From contig NC_092564.1 in NCBI RefSeq assembly GCF_037975245.1, positions 2,381,984 to 2,445,983 of the forward strand: 64,000 nt of DNA, given 5' to 3'. A program made the translations under genes and the position numbers. Positions 41,001 to 51,193 of the stretch are shown piece by piece (within the stretch, counting starts at the first letter, position 1; every line of letters begins with the position of its first letter). Origin of the DNA: Apostichopus japonicus. Its lineage: Eukaryota > Echinodermata > Holothuroidea > Aspidochirotida > Stichopodidae. The notes below the pieces were generated by a model. That model did no database searches and had not been told where the DNA came from. It saw only the letters and a list, made by a program, of their open reading frames with translations.

Positions 41001-44000
41001 AATATTAGAGATGGCATCACCAACTTGTCAATGGTAGTCACTTGTTTACATAATTCTAATAACTTTCCCAAGAAATGTTGTTTACGTAGGCTCTTACTGT
41101 ATGGAAACAGTAGGGCACCCAAGAATGAATTACAACATTTACCGGTGACAAATTTAATGCGTAATAATGATGTTATTTCAGGACCCAAATTCTTAATATA
41201 TTCCCTCTTAAAGTTTCTCTCAGTTTGGAGACTCTGTCATTTAGTGGGAAAAAGATTGGGGAAAAAGATTGTGTCAGCATTTTGTTTGAATATTTCTGCA
41301 ACTTATCAAATTTGTAGTCTCAAAAATCATTCCTTTAATATAAAAGAAATTTCATAATAATTTTTTAATCAAATGCATAAGACAATGAATGCGCAATGAA
41401 TTTCGATTCTGAGCAAAATGCCTTACAATTGTTGCTATGGATTTTTCATTTAACAGGGTGCAAAGCAAAGAATAGACAGAGTGAAAAACATCGGTGTCAC
41501 CCAAATGGCTGTCCGAAAAATACGTCAATTTCAGCCAGAATTTCAAACATCAGAGTTTGCTTGGAAAGCCCAACAAATATTTATAGATGCTCACAATAAT
41601 CTACAAAAGTAATCTTTTTTTCTTTACCATTTTGCCTTCTTATCTCATTTCACATTTAAAGGGAGGATTGGGTTCATTGGTTTGGATGGTCTTTGGTTTC
41701 GATGATAATCGTAACCTATGCATTCATGATGGCGTGTGTGTGTGTGAGTGCGTTTGTGACCGCCCAGCTTATAAACACGATATCTCAAGAAGGTAAGGTG
41801 AGACCAATATCATATTTAATGTGTAGAAGTACCACATTGAGTACAAGATGCCTATTGTTTTTGGCGGAGGTCAAAGGTCATTTGGGGTTACCAAGGGTCA
41901 AAATGTGAAAACTCAAGAAGGGAATCATGGGCAGACCTCATATTTGGTGTGTAGGAGTACCACATTGTGTAAAAGAAGCCTATTGTTTTTGGGTGGAGGA
42001 CAAAGGTCATTTGAGGTCACCAGGGGTCAAATTGTTAAAACCTTGTAATCATGATATCTCAATACTGGAAGCTTGGGTCGACTGCTTATTTAGTGTGTAG
42101 AAGTACCACATTGAATTAAAGAAGCCTATTACTTTTGGTGGAGGTCATTTGGGGTCATCAGAGGTCAAATCGTGCAACCCTTGTAAACATGTACACCCTC
42201 ACTATACATTATGTCAGATTCATGAAAACTCTGCTCATGTTACGTTATTGAAACCCCCATGCATTTTTGCATACTGGTTGGAACAAGGACTTGTAAAGAA
42301 TGTACACAATAATAGGTGTAAATGTCCAAGGGACGGATGAAGGGACAGGAGTTTGAGGGATAAAATATCAACAAAATGATCTCTGAAGTGTTAGAAAAGT
42401 GTTGGAACATTTAATGAATATCATCTGGCTGTTTGTATCTGCTGTAGAGGCAGAATTTGAACATAAGGATTATTTATGCAACTGATGTTGTTATTTTCAT
42501 TCACTGTTGAGATAACAGGAGTGTAAGAAGGATCGTAGAATTGTAGAGCATTATTGCAATGCACTAGTATCATGAGTGAGTCTGGTGGAATTCAATGTTA
42601 AAGTTAAAGTTTGGTGTAGCCACTGGTGAGTTTAAAGCGTCCGTCCCACAACCATTAGGTACCTGGTTCAAAACCTCAACAAAAATGATGAGGCTCTGTT
42701 CAAGTTCTGCTGTTTCAACGGTTTTTGAAGCAACTTGTTTTGTCATTGAGACCCTCTACGTATGTCGATGAACACAGGCTTATCTCAAGTATCTGTTTAG
42801 TGATGAGCTGGACCCCCATTTAATGTCCCCACCCAACAGAGGAGGGCAAACATACCTGAGCAATTGATCACTTTCTCAAACAGTGAGGGGGATAGGTCAA
42901 CCCCATTCATCATCACTGCATGACGAAGCGAGGTGCAAAATATCACAAATAGGGATGCGACAATTACACACCTGGCTTGTAACTCTCTGATCACCCATCA
43001 CAAAGAGTATTTACTTGATATAAGCCTGTGTTTGTCCACATGGATTCAGTGTCAAATGAGCTTCTGTTGGATTCTTTGAAGAACCAAGCTGAACCAATAT
43101 TCTCCACCTCTTATTCTAGTGGAAAGTGATTTAATGTTTTCTTTATATGATTTCGTTTTCTTTGCAGCTTTGACAAGAACACCTTGCATTCACTGGTGAC
43201 GGAAAAATGTTACCCTGTGAGTACCTCTTTAACAAGCAATTTCAATTTTAGTTTCAACGTAAAGCTAGGGTGTATACTTTGTTTCAAACCTTTCTTCAAA
43301 ACCTTAATGTGGTGCTCGGATGTTCACCAAATACTGCCCGAAACAGTTCACATTGAAAGCATTTGGCAAACATGCATGGACATATATATGTAACAATTTC
43401 ACTTTTTTTAAGGATTTAATTTTAGAATGTGATTGAAACCAATGACCTTGATAATCCCAAACCTCATGTCTTGACATTGTTGTCAGGGATTAGTGCTGCA
43501 GTGCATACTCAGGACCAGACCTAGTGTACTAATTATGAGACACAGAATATCTGTTCCTGCTTTGTTGGTTTCTTCTCGAATGCAATGAATCACCAGTTAA
43601 TCACCAAAGTTACTGAAATTACCCAAGATGAGATTGTAAATTGATCTAAACAAAGGCAGCCTCCTCAATGTTTAAACCAGAGGAACTTTTAAATTAGAAA
43701 AATATGATTCTGATTTCTGATTGAATTCTGAAATGTTTATCACTTGGACACTTTCTTCATCTTTGCATTGAAATGACATCCAAACATAACTAAAGGAAAA
43801 GTTTCTTTCCCCTATGTAAACCTTTTTTGAATGTACTCAAATGTACATACTGTAGTTATGGGACATTATGAACAAATAGTACGCAATATTTCTTAAAGGT
43901 GTGAAGACTCGCGCAGAAAGAAACATCTCATGCCGGTAATCTGACCAAGTTTCGAATAAGGTGTAACAGAAGTGTTAGACACCACCATCGATCCCAGAAA

Positions 44001-45266
44001 ATACACACACAGCTTGCTACCATCGGTAATTAGACACTAGTGTACATTCAATTCATATAGCTACGGTCAATACCCACAGCACAGTGTACATAACAGCTAT
44101 GGACATCTCAGCAGTGAGTTGTTATGGAACTCCCTGATCTCAGGTCCAGATAAAAGATAACAAGGTATCAAGTTGCTGCATTTTGTAGAGACAAGAAGAT
44201 AACTTCACTTGCGCAAGCAATGGAAAGTTAACTTTTTCAGGACGCGGCACACGGTTTGGGGCGAGTCTTCAATGCCTTTAAAGCTGGACATCACATACAA
44301 AGCTGGTTTAAAGAGATTCATTCAATTATTTGTGACAGTCTTTGGATTATTCATGAGATACATTAGTCATATTAATATGTTTTTTAACATTTCTTCTCTT
44401 CCAACTGGTAGGAGATGGTCTCAGGTTTCAGATACAGAACAATTCGATGGAATTTCATAGAGTCTCTTGAGAAGCCTAGAGTAGTCCATGTTAGATGTAC
44501 AGATATGATGACAAAGGGAAATGTTTATGCACAAGTCACAGTCAGAATGCTGAGCAGACAGGTACTGTAAACGAGAATATAAATAAGTAAATTAAAGTAA
44601 AACTCAGTCAGAAATTAGCTAAAATGGAAAACAAAATGAAAGGAAATGGGCTTGTGATTACACTGGACAAAATATTAAGATCCATTGAGATTTTGTTCTA
44701 TGCTGAAGAGCAGCACAAAATAATACCCTCCACCTGATTAGGGGTCTCTGTGATTATTTTTGACCCTCCACTACTGAATTCCTTTGCTACCTTTCTTCTC
44801 TCTACTGAATTAAATTTTAGATTTTTTCATCTGAAATTAAATCTTTAATTCATTATTTCTGTTTCCATTTTGTAACGCTTTGACTGCACCTTGGTTACTC
44901 TCTTGTGTCTAACGTTTTCAAAGTGAAAATAAAGTAGAACCAAATTTTTGAAGACTGGTTCATTGTTAATTTGTATCTTGATTTTAGACACTGGCAATCT
45001 ATGACCGTTTTGGTAGATTGGAAGTCGGAAGTGAAGATACTCCCAAAGATGTGCTAGAATACATCGTTCTGGAGAAACACCTTCCAAGCAGGTATGGCGC
45101 ATGGCGTCTCCATGGAAAGATCGTGCCCCCATGGGCTACCCACAGAGAACCCATCGTAAGAACTGTTGTTTTACCTATACAAGAAGAGGAGGAGGCGGAA
45201 GAGGCCCAAACCGAGGAATATTTAGCCGAACAAAAAGATGTTCACGCTGAAACTGCGCCCTCGTGA
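34529..45266 (+). CDS. MRPL45: Mitochondrial ribosomal protein L45 (complete, 7 exons)
   Basis: Spliced CDS: 34529-34594, 37638-37914, 39473-39537, 41457-41608, 43168-43216, 44412-44561, 44988-45266; all phases agree, giving 345 codons plus stop (human about 306 aa). The N terminus [20 protein letters not shown] is a basic, amphipathic mitochondrial presequence. Then come a lysine/arginine-rich segment ([18 protein letters not shown]), [55 protein letters not shown] and [15 protein letters not shown]...[14 protein letters not shown], ending in an acidic tail. It matches MRPL45 in block order. In the family the protein sits at the exit tunnel of the 39S subunit and helps anchor the mitoribosome to the inner membrane. 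Extra N-terminal length and the acidic tail are the main differences from human. Confidence 0.95.
34846..35290 (+). mobile_element. Probable tRNA-related SINE fragments in MRPL45 intron 1
   Basis: 34846-35075 shares ordered blocks with 42743-42935 ('gagaccctatccgtgt', 'gatgaacacc', 'catttaatgtcccc', 'gaccactttctcaaa', 'catcactgca'). A tRNA-like stretch with a gtggttcagcggtaag box A lies inverted at ~35240-35285. Confidence 0.45.
35291..37637 (+). other. MRPL45 intron 1, remainder
   Basis: Single-copy-looking AT-rich intron; a short poly-G stretch at ~36266. No coding or RNA feature seen. Confidence 0.5.
37638..37914 (+). CDS. MRPL45: MRPL45 exon 2
   Basis: The acceptor is ttgtcaacag and the donor gtagaa. 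It encodes the basic region and [20 protein letters not shown] (human [21 protein letters not shown]). It ends with one base of a glycine codon. Confidence 0.92.
38056..38453 (+). repeat. (GA)n(GGGA)n purine tract
   Basis: About 33 bp of GA followed by ~365 bp of unbroken GGGA tetranucleotides, in MRPL45 intron 2. The apparent long open frames of Ser/Pro/Leu and Gly/Arg/Glu across it are repeat artefacts. Confidence 0.98.
38602..38963 (+). mobile_element. hAT-type MITE, family 2, copy 1
   Basis: It starts cagtggaggagcgtcc and ends agcttcgccactg, so the termini are inverted. The flanks gggaggag and ggtaggag match at 7 of 8 bases, as an aged 8-bp target duplication. It matches 47075-47534 in direct orientation through 'gctttttaccactttttac', 'cacctatttattcttcg' and 'gcgccaacctgtggtggcgc'. 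Confidence 0.75.
39473..39537 (+). CDS. MRPL45: MRPL45 exon 3
   Basis: It encodes [19 protein letters not shown] then SKE, matching human [21 protein letters not shown]. The acceptor is tcttttgcag and the donor gtaaat. The 86-bp tandem array follows 70 bp downstream. Confidence 0.95.
39608..40248 (+). repeat. 86-bp tandem array in MRPL45 intron 3
   Basis: About 7.5 units with starts at 39608, 39694, 39777, 39863, 39949, 40035, 40121 and 40207; one unit is 83 bp. Each unit has a pyrimidine tract ending ctcttccacag, 46 nt including 'gatccatctgatagag', then gtaact, so it carries an acceptor-like and a donor-like signal. Confidence 0.95.
41457..41608 (+). CDS. MRPL45: MRPL45 exon 4
   Basis: It encodes [20 protein letters not shown], then [20 protein letters not shown] and [10 protein letters not shown] (human SIRRIKDYDANF...KDIFIEAHLCLNN). 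The acceptor is catttaacag and the donor gtaatc. Confidence 0.93.
41779..42190 (+). repeat. Three tandem aggtca-type units in MRPL45 intron 4
   Basis: Units of ~128-146 bp, each with 'gtgtagaagtaccacatt', 'cctattgtttttgg' and 'ggtcaaaggtcatttg'. Related to 660-1010, 26640-26960 and 63510-63600. Confidence 0.8.
42601..42960 (+). mobile_element. Probable SINE in MRPL45 intron 4
   Basis: A tRNA-like head with 'tacctggttcaaaacc' (box B-like) at ~42660 and a body shared with 34846-35075. Box A is weak, so the tRNA origin is tentative. Confidence 0.45.
43168..43216 (+). CDS. MRPL45: MRPL45 exon 5
   Basis: A 49-nt exon encoding [16 protein letters not shown] (human HDRLHTLVTEHCFP). The acceptor is tctttgcag and the donor gtgagt. 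Confidence 0.93.
43897..44277 (-). mobile_element. piggyBac-like MITE (TTAA target), intact copy
   Basis: TTAA flanks at 43893-43896 and 44278-44281. The termini aggtgtgaagactcgcgc and gcgagtcttcaatgcct are inverted. 381 bp. It matches 49308-49490 and the two halves of 52769-53489. It ends 130 bp before MRPL45 exon 6 and accounts for an exon-like frame there. Confidence 0.85.
44412..44561 (+). CDS. MRPL45: MRPL45 exon 6
   Basis: 50 codons, phase 0/0: [47 protein letters not shown]. The acceptor at 44411 (caactggtag) restores EM-V, aligned with human DM-T before the KTVRWSFVESLE block. Downstream cags would drop these residues. Confidence 0.93.
44988..45266 (+). CDS. MRPL45: MRPL45 exon 7 and stop
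   Basis: 93 codons with stop. [31 protein letters not shown] and [12 protein letters not shown] are near-identical to the mammalian C-terminal domain, followed by a Glu-rich tail ([13 protein letters not shown]). A poly(A) signal follows at 45383. Confidence 0.97.
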   Translation, partial: TLAIYDRFGRLEVGSEDTPKDVLEYIVLEKHLPSRYGAWRLHGKIVPPWATHREPIVRTVVLPIQEEEEAEEAQTEEYLAEQKDVHAETAPS

Positions 45267-45382
45267 TGAAGTCACTTATGAAGTCAGTAATGCACTGAGA
45301 TGGTCATACACTCATGTCAGAGGGAAGACAGCAACCCTGAGACAAGATGAGTCAGTTAATGAAGTAAGAGAGAGATAACGAG

Positions 45383-45388
45383 AATAAA
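45383..45388 (+). terminator. Poly(A) signal for MRPL45
   Basis: AATAAA 117 nt after the MRPL45 stop codon; the first canonical hexamer downstream. Confidence 0.65.
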
Positions 45389-45883
45389 GATGTGACAATT
45401 GACTTCATCTAAGCTTGAAGATAGTGTTGGATAGAGGGAGGGGGGAGGGGAGGGATTAAGGAGTAGTTCTTGAGCTATTCTCCTTGGTACAACAGAATGG
45501 GTTGAATCAGTTGTGTTATGTTAAATGAAGCATTTTCATGTTGGATGGGAGAGCAATGTCAAATTCACCTGTATGACATGAATTTGGTGGCTTAAAGAGA
45601 TTACGAACCAAAATATCGACCTGTAGAGGTTGTAAATCATATTACCAAAAATTTCAGAAATGTAAGTAATTCTAACCCATTTATGTCCATATTTAGGTTT
45701 GATAAAATGCATATAAACAGCCAACCAACTGCTAGAAGCTGATTTGCACACATTTGAGCAAATGATTTTCATGACGGTATACCTCCTCTTTAGTGATTTA
45801 CTGTTATGTTTGTAATTTGAACCATATTTGGTTTGTCCGTAAGGAGTAACTTAGTGCACCTCTTCAATTCCCCATCTATGTCA

Positions 45884-45948
45884 ACCTAATTACCGGACCT
45901 AATTACCGGACCTCATTACCGGACCTCATTACCGGACCTAATTATCGT
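45884..45948 (+). repeat. 13-bp minisatellite
   Basis: Five units of acctaattaccgg / acctcattaccgg, downstream of MRPL45. Confidence 0.95.
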
Positions 45949-46085
45949 TCAGAGTGACATCATTGGAATTGATCATAGGATCTTCAGAATCATTTTCATG
46001 GAAACCAACTTTTCCTCCAGATTTAGCCAAATATATGACAAATTTCTAACTGTGAGACAACTCACTGACGCAAACTAATTTACTT

Positions 46086-46236
46086 GAGCACAGGAATTTT
46101 ATTGCGTTCAAGTTTTACAAGAAAGAAGGCTGGAAATATTTGTAGATCAATGGAAATTTTGGCTAGATGGGACTCAAACCAGAGACCTCAGGCTTAAAAA
46201 TTCTTTAAACTACTAATTGAACTATCCAGGCCTTAT
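46086..46236 (-). mobile_element. tRNA-derived SINE-like fragment
   Basis: On the minus strand ggcctggatagttcaattag (box A-like) is followed by ctctggtttgagtcccatc (box B-like), and the ends ggcct/agcc can pair in part. A degenerate tRNA-like head; no sign of a functional tRNA. Confidence 0.5.
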
Positions 46237-47074
46237 ATTGGTGGTGATCCCTTAATATTTTTCCTTTTGCATTGATCAACTTGTTAGCAACTTGTCTACC
46301 TACTGTTTGTAAGTTCCTACAGTTCACTAAAAGAGATAAGTTAAACTGGTTTGCTGGGTGCAAACAGATTTCTCAGATTCAAATAAACAATAACTTGTAT
46401 TGTGAGTTGTGATGATTATCATTTCACATTTGTCTTTATTCCTATGTAAAAGTGATCGATGAAATACTGGCCACTTTCCCATGCCAGCAACCCCACACAA
46501 GCAACCCGTCCCCCCTATACCATCAGACACACTTTTCCCATCTCACTGTTTCTTCGGTAATGTTAGGAGATGAACTTGAAGGTTTAGTCTAGTTTGAGGC
46601 CAAAGTTCCCTCACATGACTCTATTAAACTTAACCACTGGTCATTGGTAACTGGTCACACCCACACCAGTGTGCACAATTCAAACAAGGGGGCAATCCAG
46701 GGAGTTGCATATCTCATCGAACTACACTAAAAATAAACATTTGACCTTAGTTCATGGGAACTTTGACAGTTACCATGGCAACTAAATATGTTGGTAGCAT
46801 GGACATTCTCATATTCCTATACGTTCCATGGCAAATTGTCAAGTCAATGTTTTTAGTTGTTATCACAAATTTGGACACACACACACGGACACATTTTGAC
46901 GCCTCCCTCAGTCATGGATAGCCGGTCACCCTGAGGTACCCCACTATGGGGCCCCCGGCCCCCCCAATAGTAGCTACTCAGGAAATTAACCATTACCATG
47001 GCAATTGACATAGCTGTATATTGCCACTGGCAAAGGAACTATAATATCTCATCCTCCCTATGGAAGTAATGAGA

Positions 47075-47534
47075 CAATGGCGGAGCGTCCATACAGGCAA
47101 GGGTGGCAAATGCTCCCCCTGACAGACTCAAATGGATTGCTGGCGCCCTATTCAGCTTTTTACCACTTTTTACCTATTCGCGATTAGTGACTTTATTATT
47201 GCGCTCTCATCTACTTATTGTCATTTGTTATTATGTTGGTGTAATTTTCTGACAAAATGCTCTATCGGCGGTCTTGTGATGAAGCGCATGGACTTTCAAC
47301 ACCCATATAAACTTCAGAGTTGTCACAAATGGCGATGACACCTATTTATTCTTCGTTTAACTGCAAATTAGCAAGGCCCGGAAAGGATCTAAGGAGTATC
47401 TTGACTCAAAAAATGTCTGTAGGCCTACGCTAGCTCTGCGCCAACCTGTGGTGGCGCTACGCTTAGATAGTGTCGAAAGCGCCCCTACAGACCATTCTTG
47501 CCCCCTCTGACCAATACCCCTAGCTCCGCCACTG
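47075..47534 (+). mobile_element. hAT-type MITE, family 2, copy 2
   Basis: It starts caatggcggagcgtcc and ends agctccgccactg. The flanks taatgaga and ggatgaga agree at 6 of 8 bases. About 90 bp longer than the copy at 38602 ('ttctgacaaaatgctctatc...' segment). Confidence 0.72.
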
Positions 47535-47659
47535 GGATGAGATAAGACCCTTCCTGGAGCACTACAGTGCACCACATCTACGTGTCCCCTGGGGAATTTA
47601 CCATAGCACTCAAGATCAGGGGTCGATCATAACATTTCCCCATCAAGAAGCAAAAACAG

Positions 47660-48030
47660 CAGTGGCGTAGGAAGGTACTTTTGAGTTGGGGGGGGGCTGA
47701 AAACTGATGGCCGGCCTGGGGGAGGGGTCTAGGGGGAGGGGGTGCCCCCTCCCCTTTGGGAATTTTTTTGCATTTTCAGGTGGCCTCAGATGCAATTTGG
47801 TGCAATATAGCACACTTCAACACCCACTCCATTTTGTAAATAATTTTGCATTTTCACCTGGCCTTAAATGCAATTTGGTGCTCCAAATGAGATTTTTTTC
47901 TCATTTGGAAATGAAAAAGGGTTTTCTGACTTGCGAAGCTGGGGGGGGCGGAATGATACTTCCGCCCACCATATTTTTCACTGGGGGTGGTGTCCCCCAG
48001 CCCCCCCCCCCCTCGGTTCCTACGCCCTTG
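47660..48030 (+). mobile_element. hAT-type MITE, family 1, copy 1
   Basis: 371 bp. The ends cagtggcgtaggaagg and ggttcctacgcccttg are inverted termini. A perfect 8-bp duplication, aaaaacag, is at 47652-47659 and 48031-48038. Contains GC-rich palindromic blocks and 'gagatttttttctcatttgg'. Inverted copy at 52923-53276. Confidence 0.9.
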
Positions 48031-48038
48031 AAAAACAG

Positions 48039-49303
48039 CATCGGATATCCTCAAATTCGACCTGTTGCCACATATTCACCAGTATTGGGAACGGTAGAAA
48101 ATTTTCGGGCTACTCAGTGTAGCCTCTTATCACCGCCAAAACGATTCTGATTTGACTTTTCCAGACGCTGCTTAGTGTGATATTTCTCTGTCGCAAAAGT
48201 GGTTCCGTTTTGGAGCCCGGTGGAAAAAAAACTGACATAAATTCACAAAATCTAGCTAGGGTTGATCCTTTTGATTGTCTCTACCCATTATGAAGCCGAC
48301 TAGTGCAAACTGCGCATGACGTAGCACACGAGCAGTTTCAAAGCTGTACGACGATCGGGACTTCGTGAACCTATGCACAGCAGCTACAAAGACTATTCGC
48401 AAGGTACAAAGAAAGAATTGGCGTGTTGTGTCAACAAGCTGAACTATGTATCATAGTCCAAAATTCCATCTCTTGTAATTTTACTCTTGACTTCATGAGG
48501 CTTTTCGAGGCCACACTTTCGAAACAATGCACTTGTACTTAAATAGAGTTAGACTACAGTACAGTAGACATTCATAGACTAGACTCGCAAAAGCACTGTA
48601 TGTTAGTTGTTACGTACACATCCCTCCCCCAGTACATGCGATTTGGTAACTATTGAGGGTGATTCACAAATATCTACGATCTTCATGTTAAAGTTGAGCC
48701 AAGTTTGAATTAGCATCAAGTGGGACTTATTCGATCTAGCCTATTATTTGTTTTGTTAAATTAATACCGTAGGGAGCCCATAGCATAATGTTAGGCCTAG
48801 GCCTACATGATAATGCTTGGATCATAGGGACTGGTTATGCGAAAAAATGATGTAACCGTTTCAGATCTGTCGTGTCTATATACTGTAACTTCAATGAGAT
48901 GAAATCTGTGACAGTAGAATAACCCTACATTTGGGTGCAATGTTATGTGATGTTCACACCAGTCTCATCATCAGTGCAGTTTAAACTTCAAAGAAACATT
49001 TCTCCATTCTAGCACTAAAACTTCAGTTCTGACAGTAGGCAGAGGCCATCAAATGTACAAGAAATGCTGGAACATGCATGAATTTATTTTATACCTTGTT
49101 ATATCGTCTGGTGAACAGTATGGTAAGGTTACAATATTTAAATCAGCAATTTGATATATCAATTGATGTTGACCCCATCTGTTGACATATTATTTGCATA
49201 CGTAGATGGCATCTCTGCATTAACGGTTGGCTATGTTTTGAATGGAACTAATCCAAGTTTCTACAACACTTCAATAGACAATAATTTTGTGAAAGCCAAA
49301 GCC
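48039..49303 (+). other. Upstream region of the TMUB gene
   Basis: Probably holds the promoter and a non-coding first exon. A candidate donor, cgcaag|gtacaa, lies at ~48405 in a CpG-bearing stretch (cgacgatcgggacttcg). I could not fix a transcription start. Confidence 0.35.
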
Positions 49304-49307
49304 TTAA

Positions 49308-49490
49308 AGGCATTGAAGACTGGCCCCAAACGAGTGCCGCGCTCTGAAAAAGTTAACTTTCCATTGCTCGCAAGTGAAGTTTTCTTCTTGTCGCTACAAA
49401 ATGCAGACAGTAATGAAACGTGATACCTTGTTATCTTTTATCTAGATCTGAGATGTACACTCTGCTATGCACACTGTGTTGTAATCGTAA
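49308..49490 (+). mobile_element. piggyBac-like MITE, truncated copy
   Basis: Preceded by TTAA (49304-49307). It starts aggcattgaagactgg and matches the first ~170 bp of the family up to 'gagatgtacactc', then breaks off. It sits just before the acceptor of the TMUB coding exon. Confidence 0.75.
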
Positions 49491-49558
49491 TCAATTTGCA
49501 CAGCTTGTCTTTTTTCTATTTACAGATATACCCAAAGGAAAAGCTTGATCAGCCAATC

Positions 49559-50166
49559 ATGTCACTAATAGAAGGAGTAGGGGATGAACTGACTATTACT
49601 CTATCTTTATTTGTTATATTTGTTACATTAATTGTTGCTTGGGTGTCAACAAGGGTCTCTGAGACTCGTCTAACTCAATCCCAGCTGAGTGGACTTCGTG
49701 TGGAGCTCAATGAAATAACACAAGAAAACAACTCCCAGTCTGAGGAAGAAGCTGGCAGCTCAACAGAAGGCACAGAAAATGAATTGGAACAAAGATTAAA
49801 TGAACCTTCATCACTGGAAGGAAATAGTCCAACGGCAGATGGTATTGATGGCCAAAATGAAACTGACTCTGCATGTAACGCACTTCCATCATCGGAGGAA
49901 CACACAAAGAAAGAGTCTGCAGATCCCTCAGTGAAAGATGAAACAAGTAAAGACCATTCAAGTGAAGCAACAACAAAATGTGAAAGTTTAAATCAAGATG
50001 GAGATGATTCTAGGGTGGAAAACTTATCAGAGAGGACTTATGAAACTGAACCAGATAGTAATAGAACTTCAACTGATGATAATATAAGTCTCAAAATTAA
50101 ATTCCTTAATGAAACAGAAAGGATCATCAGGACAAGCATTGAAGAAACTGTTGGCAACTTTAAAAG
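49559..50166 (+). CDS. TMUB coding exon 1
   Basis: Start ATG, first membrane segment, acidic linker and the first strand/helix of the ubiquitin-like domain; ends ...ETVGNFK plus AG of an arginine codon, donor gtaaga. Confidence 0.93.
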
Positions 50167-50973
50167 GTAAGAAATAACAGGGACAATTTTAAGAAGAGAA
50201 GAAGAAGAAAAGGGAGAACAAATTTTTAGTGGTTGTCCGTTCATACCAGACGAGCAAATTTCTGTTCAGAGGACCAAAGTCCGCTGTGAGATTGCATTGT
50301 AAAAATATCCCCAAATAGGTTAAATGGCTCCTGAATTTGTCGAACGGAACAAGTGTTTCACAGGTTTTATTTCAGGTGATGGTTTAAAGACAGACCTTCT
50401 TAAAAGGGGGGAAAAATACAGAAATAGCTCAAAATGGCAAAATGTTACATGTTAAACAAAGTGAAGATTCACACCATTGGCATCTGTTTCTTCTTACACC
50501 TTTTGAGTACCACATGAAGCACTGTGACCAGGATTTGTAAATTTGCTGGCAAAAACATATGTAAACAGTATTAATCTTTTATGTATTCCTGGTTATAAAC
50601 AGTATTCATCTTTCCTTTTAGACTGAATTTTGCAGAGGAGAGTCAGGATGGTCGAGTTGTGCACCTCATCTTCAATGGTCAGTTTCTGAGAGATGATAGT
50701 CGACAACTCGGTTCCTACAGCATTGTCAACAACTGCGTTCTTCATTGTCATATATCACAGCATCAGCAAAGTCCAGGAACTGCTGCCCAGCAATCCGAAC
50801 AAGGAGAGTTAGATATCGGCCAATTCATGGTTCCTTTATTTGCGTGTACCATCGGCTTCGTTTGGTACTTGAGGTGGCAGTACAGCTATATGTTTAACAC
50901 CATGTCAACCATGTCTTTGTCAGCAGTCACAGTACTATTCATGTTGGCAGTCCTTGCTGCGTGGAGGGGATGA
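49559..50973 (+). CDS. TMUB-type transmembrane ubiquitin-like protein (complete)
   Basis: Spliced CDS 49559-50166 and 50622-50973, 319 aa (human TMUB2 is of similar length). The start MSLIEGVGDELTITLSLFVI closely matches TMUB1/2 (TLIEGVGDEV...). Layout: membrane segment ~11-31 (LSLFVIFVTLIVAWVSTRV), a long acidic Ser/Glu linker, a ubiquitin-like fold beginning LKIKFLNETERIIRTSIEET and continuing through HLIFNGQFLRDDSRQLGSYS and NNCVLHCH, then two C-terminal membrane segments (FMVPLFACTIGFVWYLRW; LSAVTVLFMLAVLAAW). TMUB proteins act at the ER membrane, for example in ER-associated degradation complexes and receptor handling. A 5' UTR acceptor (tatttacag) lies 34 nt before the start. I cannot separate TMUB1 from TMUB2; invertebrates may have one ancestor of both. 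Confidence 0.95.
50622..50973 (+). CDS. TMUB coding exon 2
   Basis: The acceptor is tttccttttag. It holds the rest of the ubiquitin-like domain and two membrane segments; stop TGA at 50971-50973. Confidence 0.95.
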
Positions 50974-51187
50974 TAAATGACAAAAAACCTCCACTAAATT
51001 GAAAATGGATTCTTGTCCAGCTAAGTTAATTCATTATTGTTCATCAAAGTACCCATAGCAAATTGTGGGAAGATGACTGTCTTCTGCAGAAAGACATCAA
51101 ATTGGAAATGCTGGAAAGGAGATCTTGGGCAGAAAACATGAATCATGACAGCTTAACAGGGGCAATTGGGAGAGGGAGGCGGTTGAC

Positions 51188-51193
51188 AATAAA
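51188..51193 (+). terminator. Candidate poly(A) signal for TMUB gene
   Basis: AATAAA 215 nt after the stop. Further hexamers at 52037 and ~52271 could serve a longer 3' UTR. Confidence 0.45.

Noticed and set aside
44240-44411. Exon-like frame after a cttttt cag in MRPL45 ([16 protein letters not shown]...)
   Set aside because: It is in phase with exon 5 but comes from the terminus of the piggyBac-like MITE at 43897-44277. Skipping it gives a better match to MRPL45 with exon 6 starting at 44412.
49675-50244. Minus-strand open frames opposite TMUB
   Set aside because: They are shadows of the TMUB coding exon in other frames.
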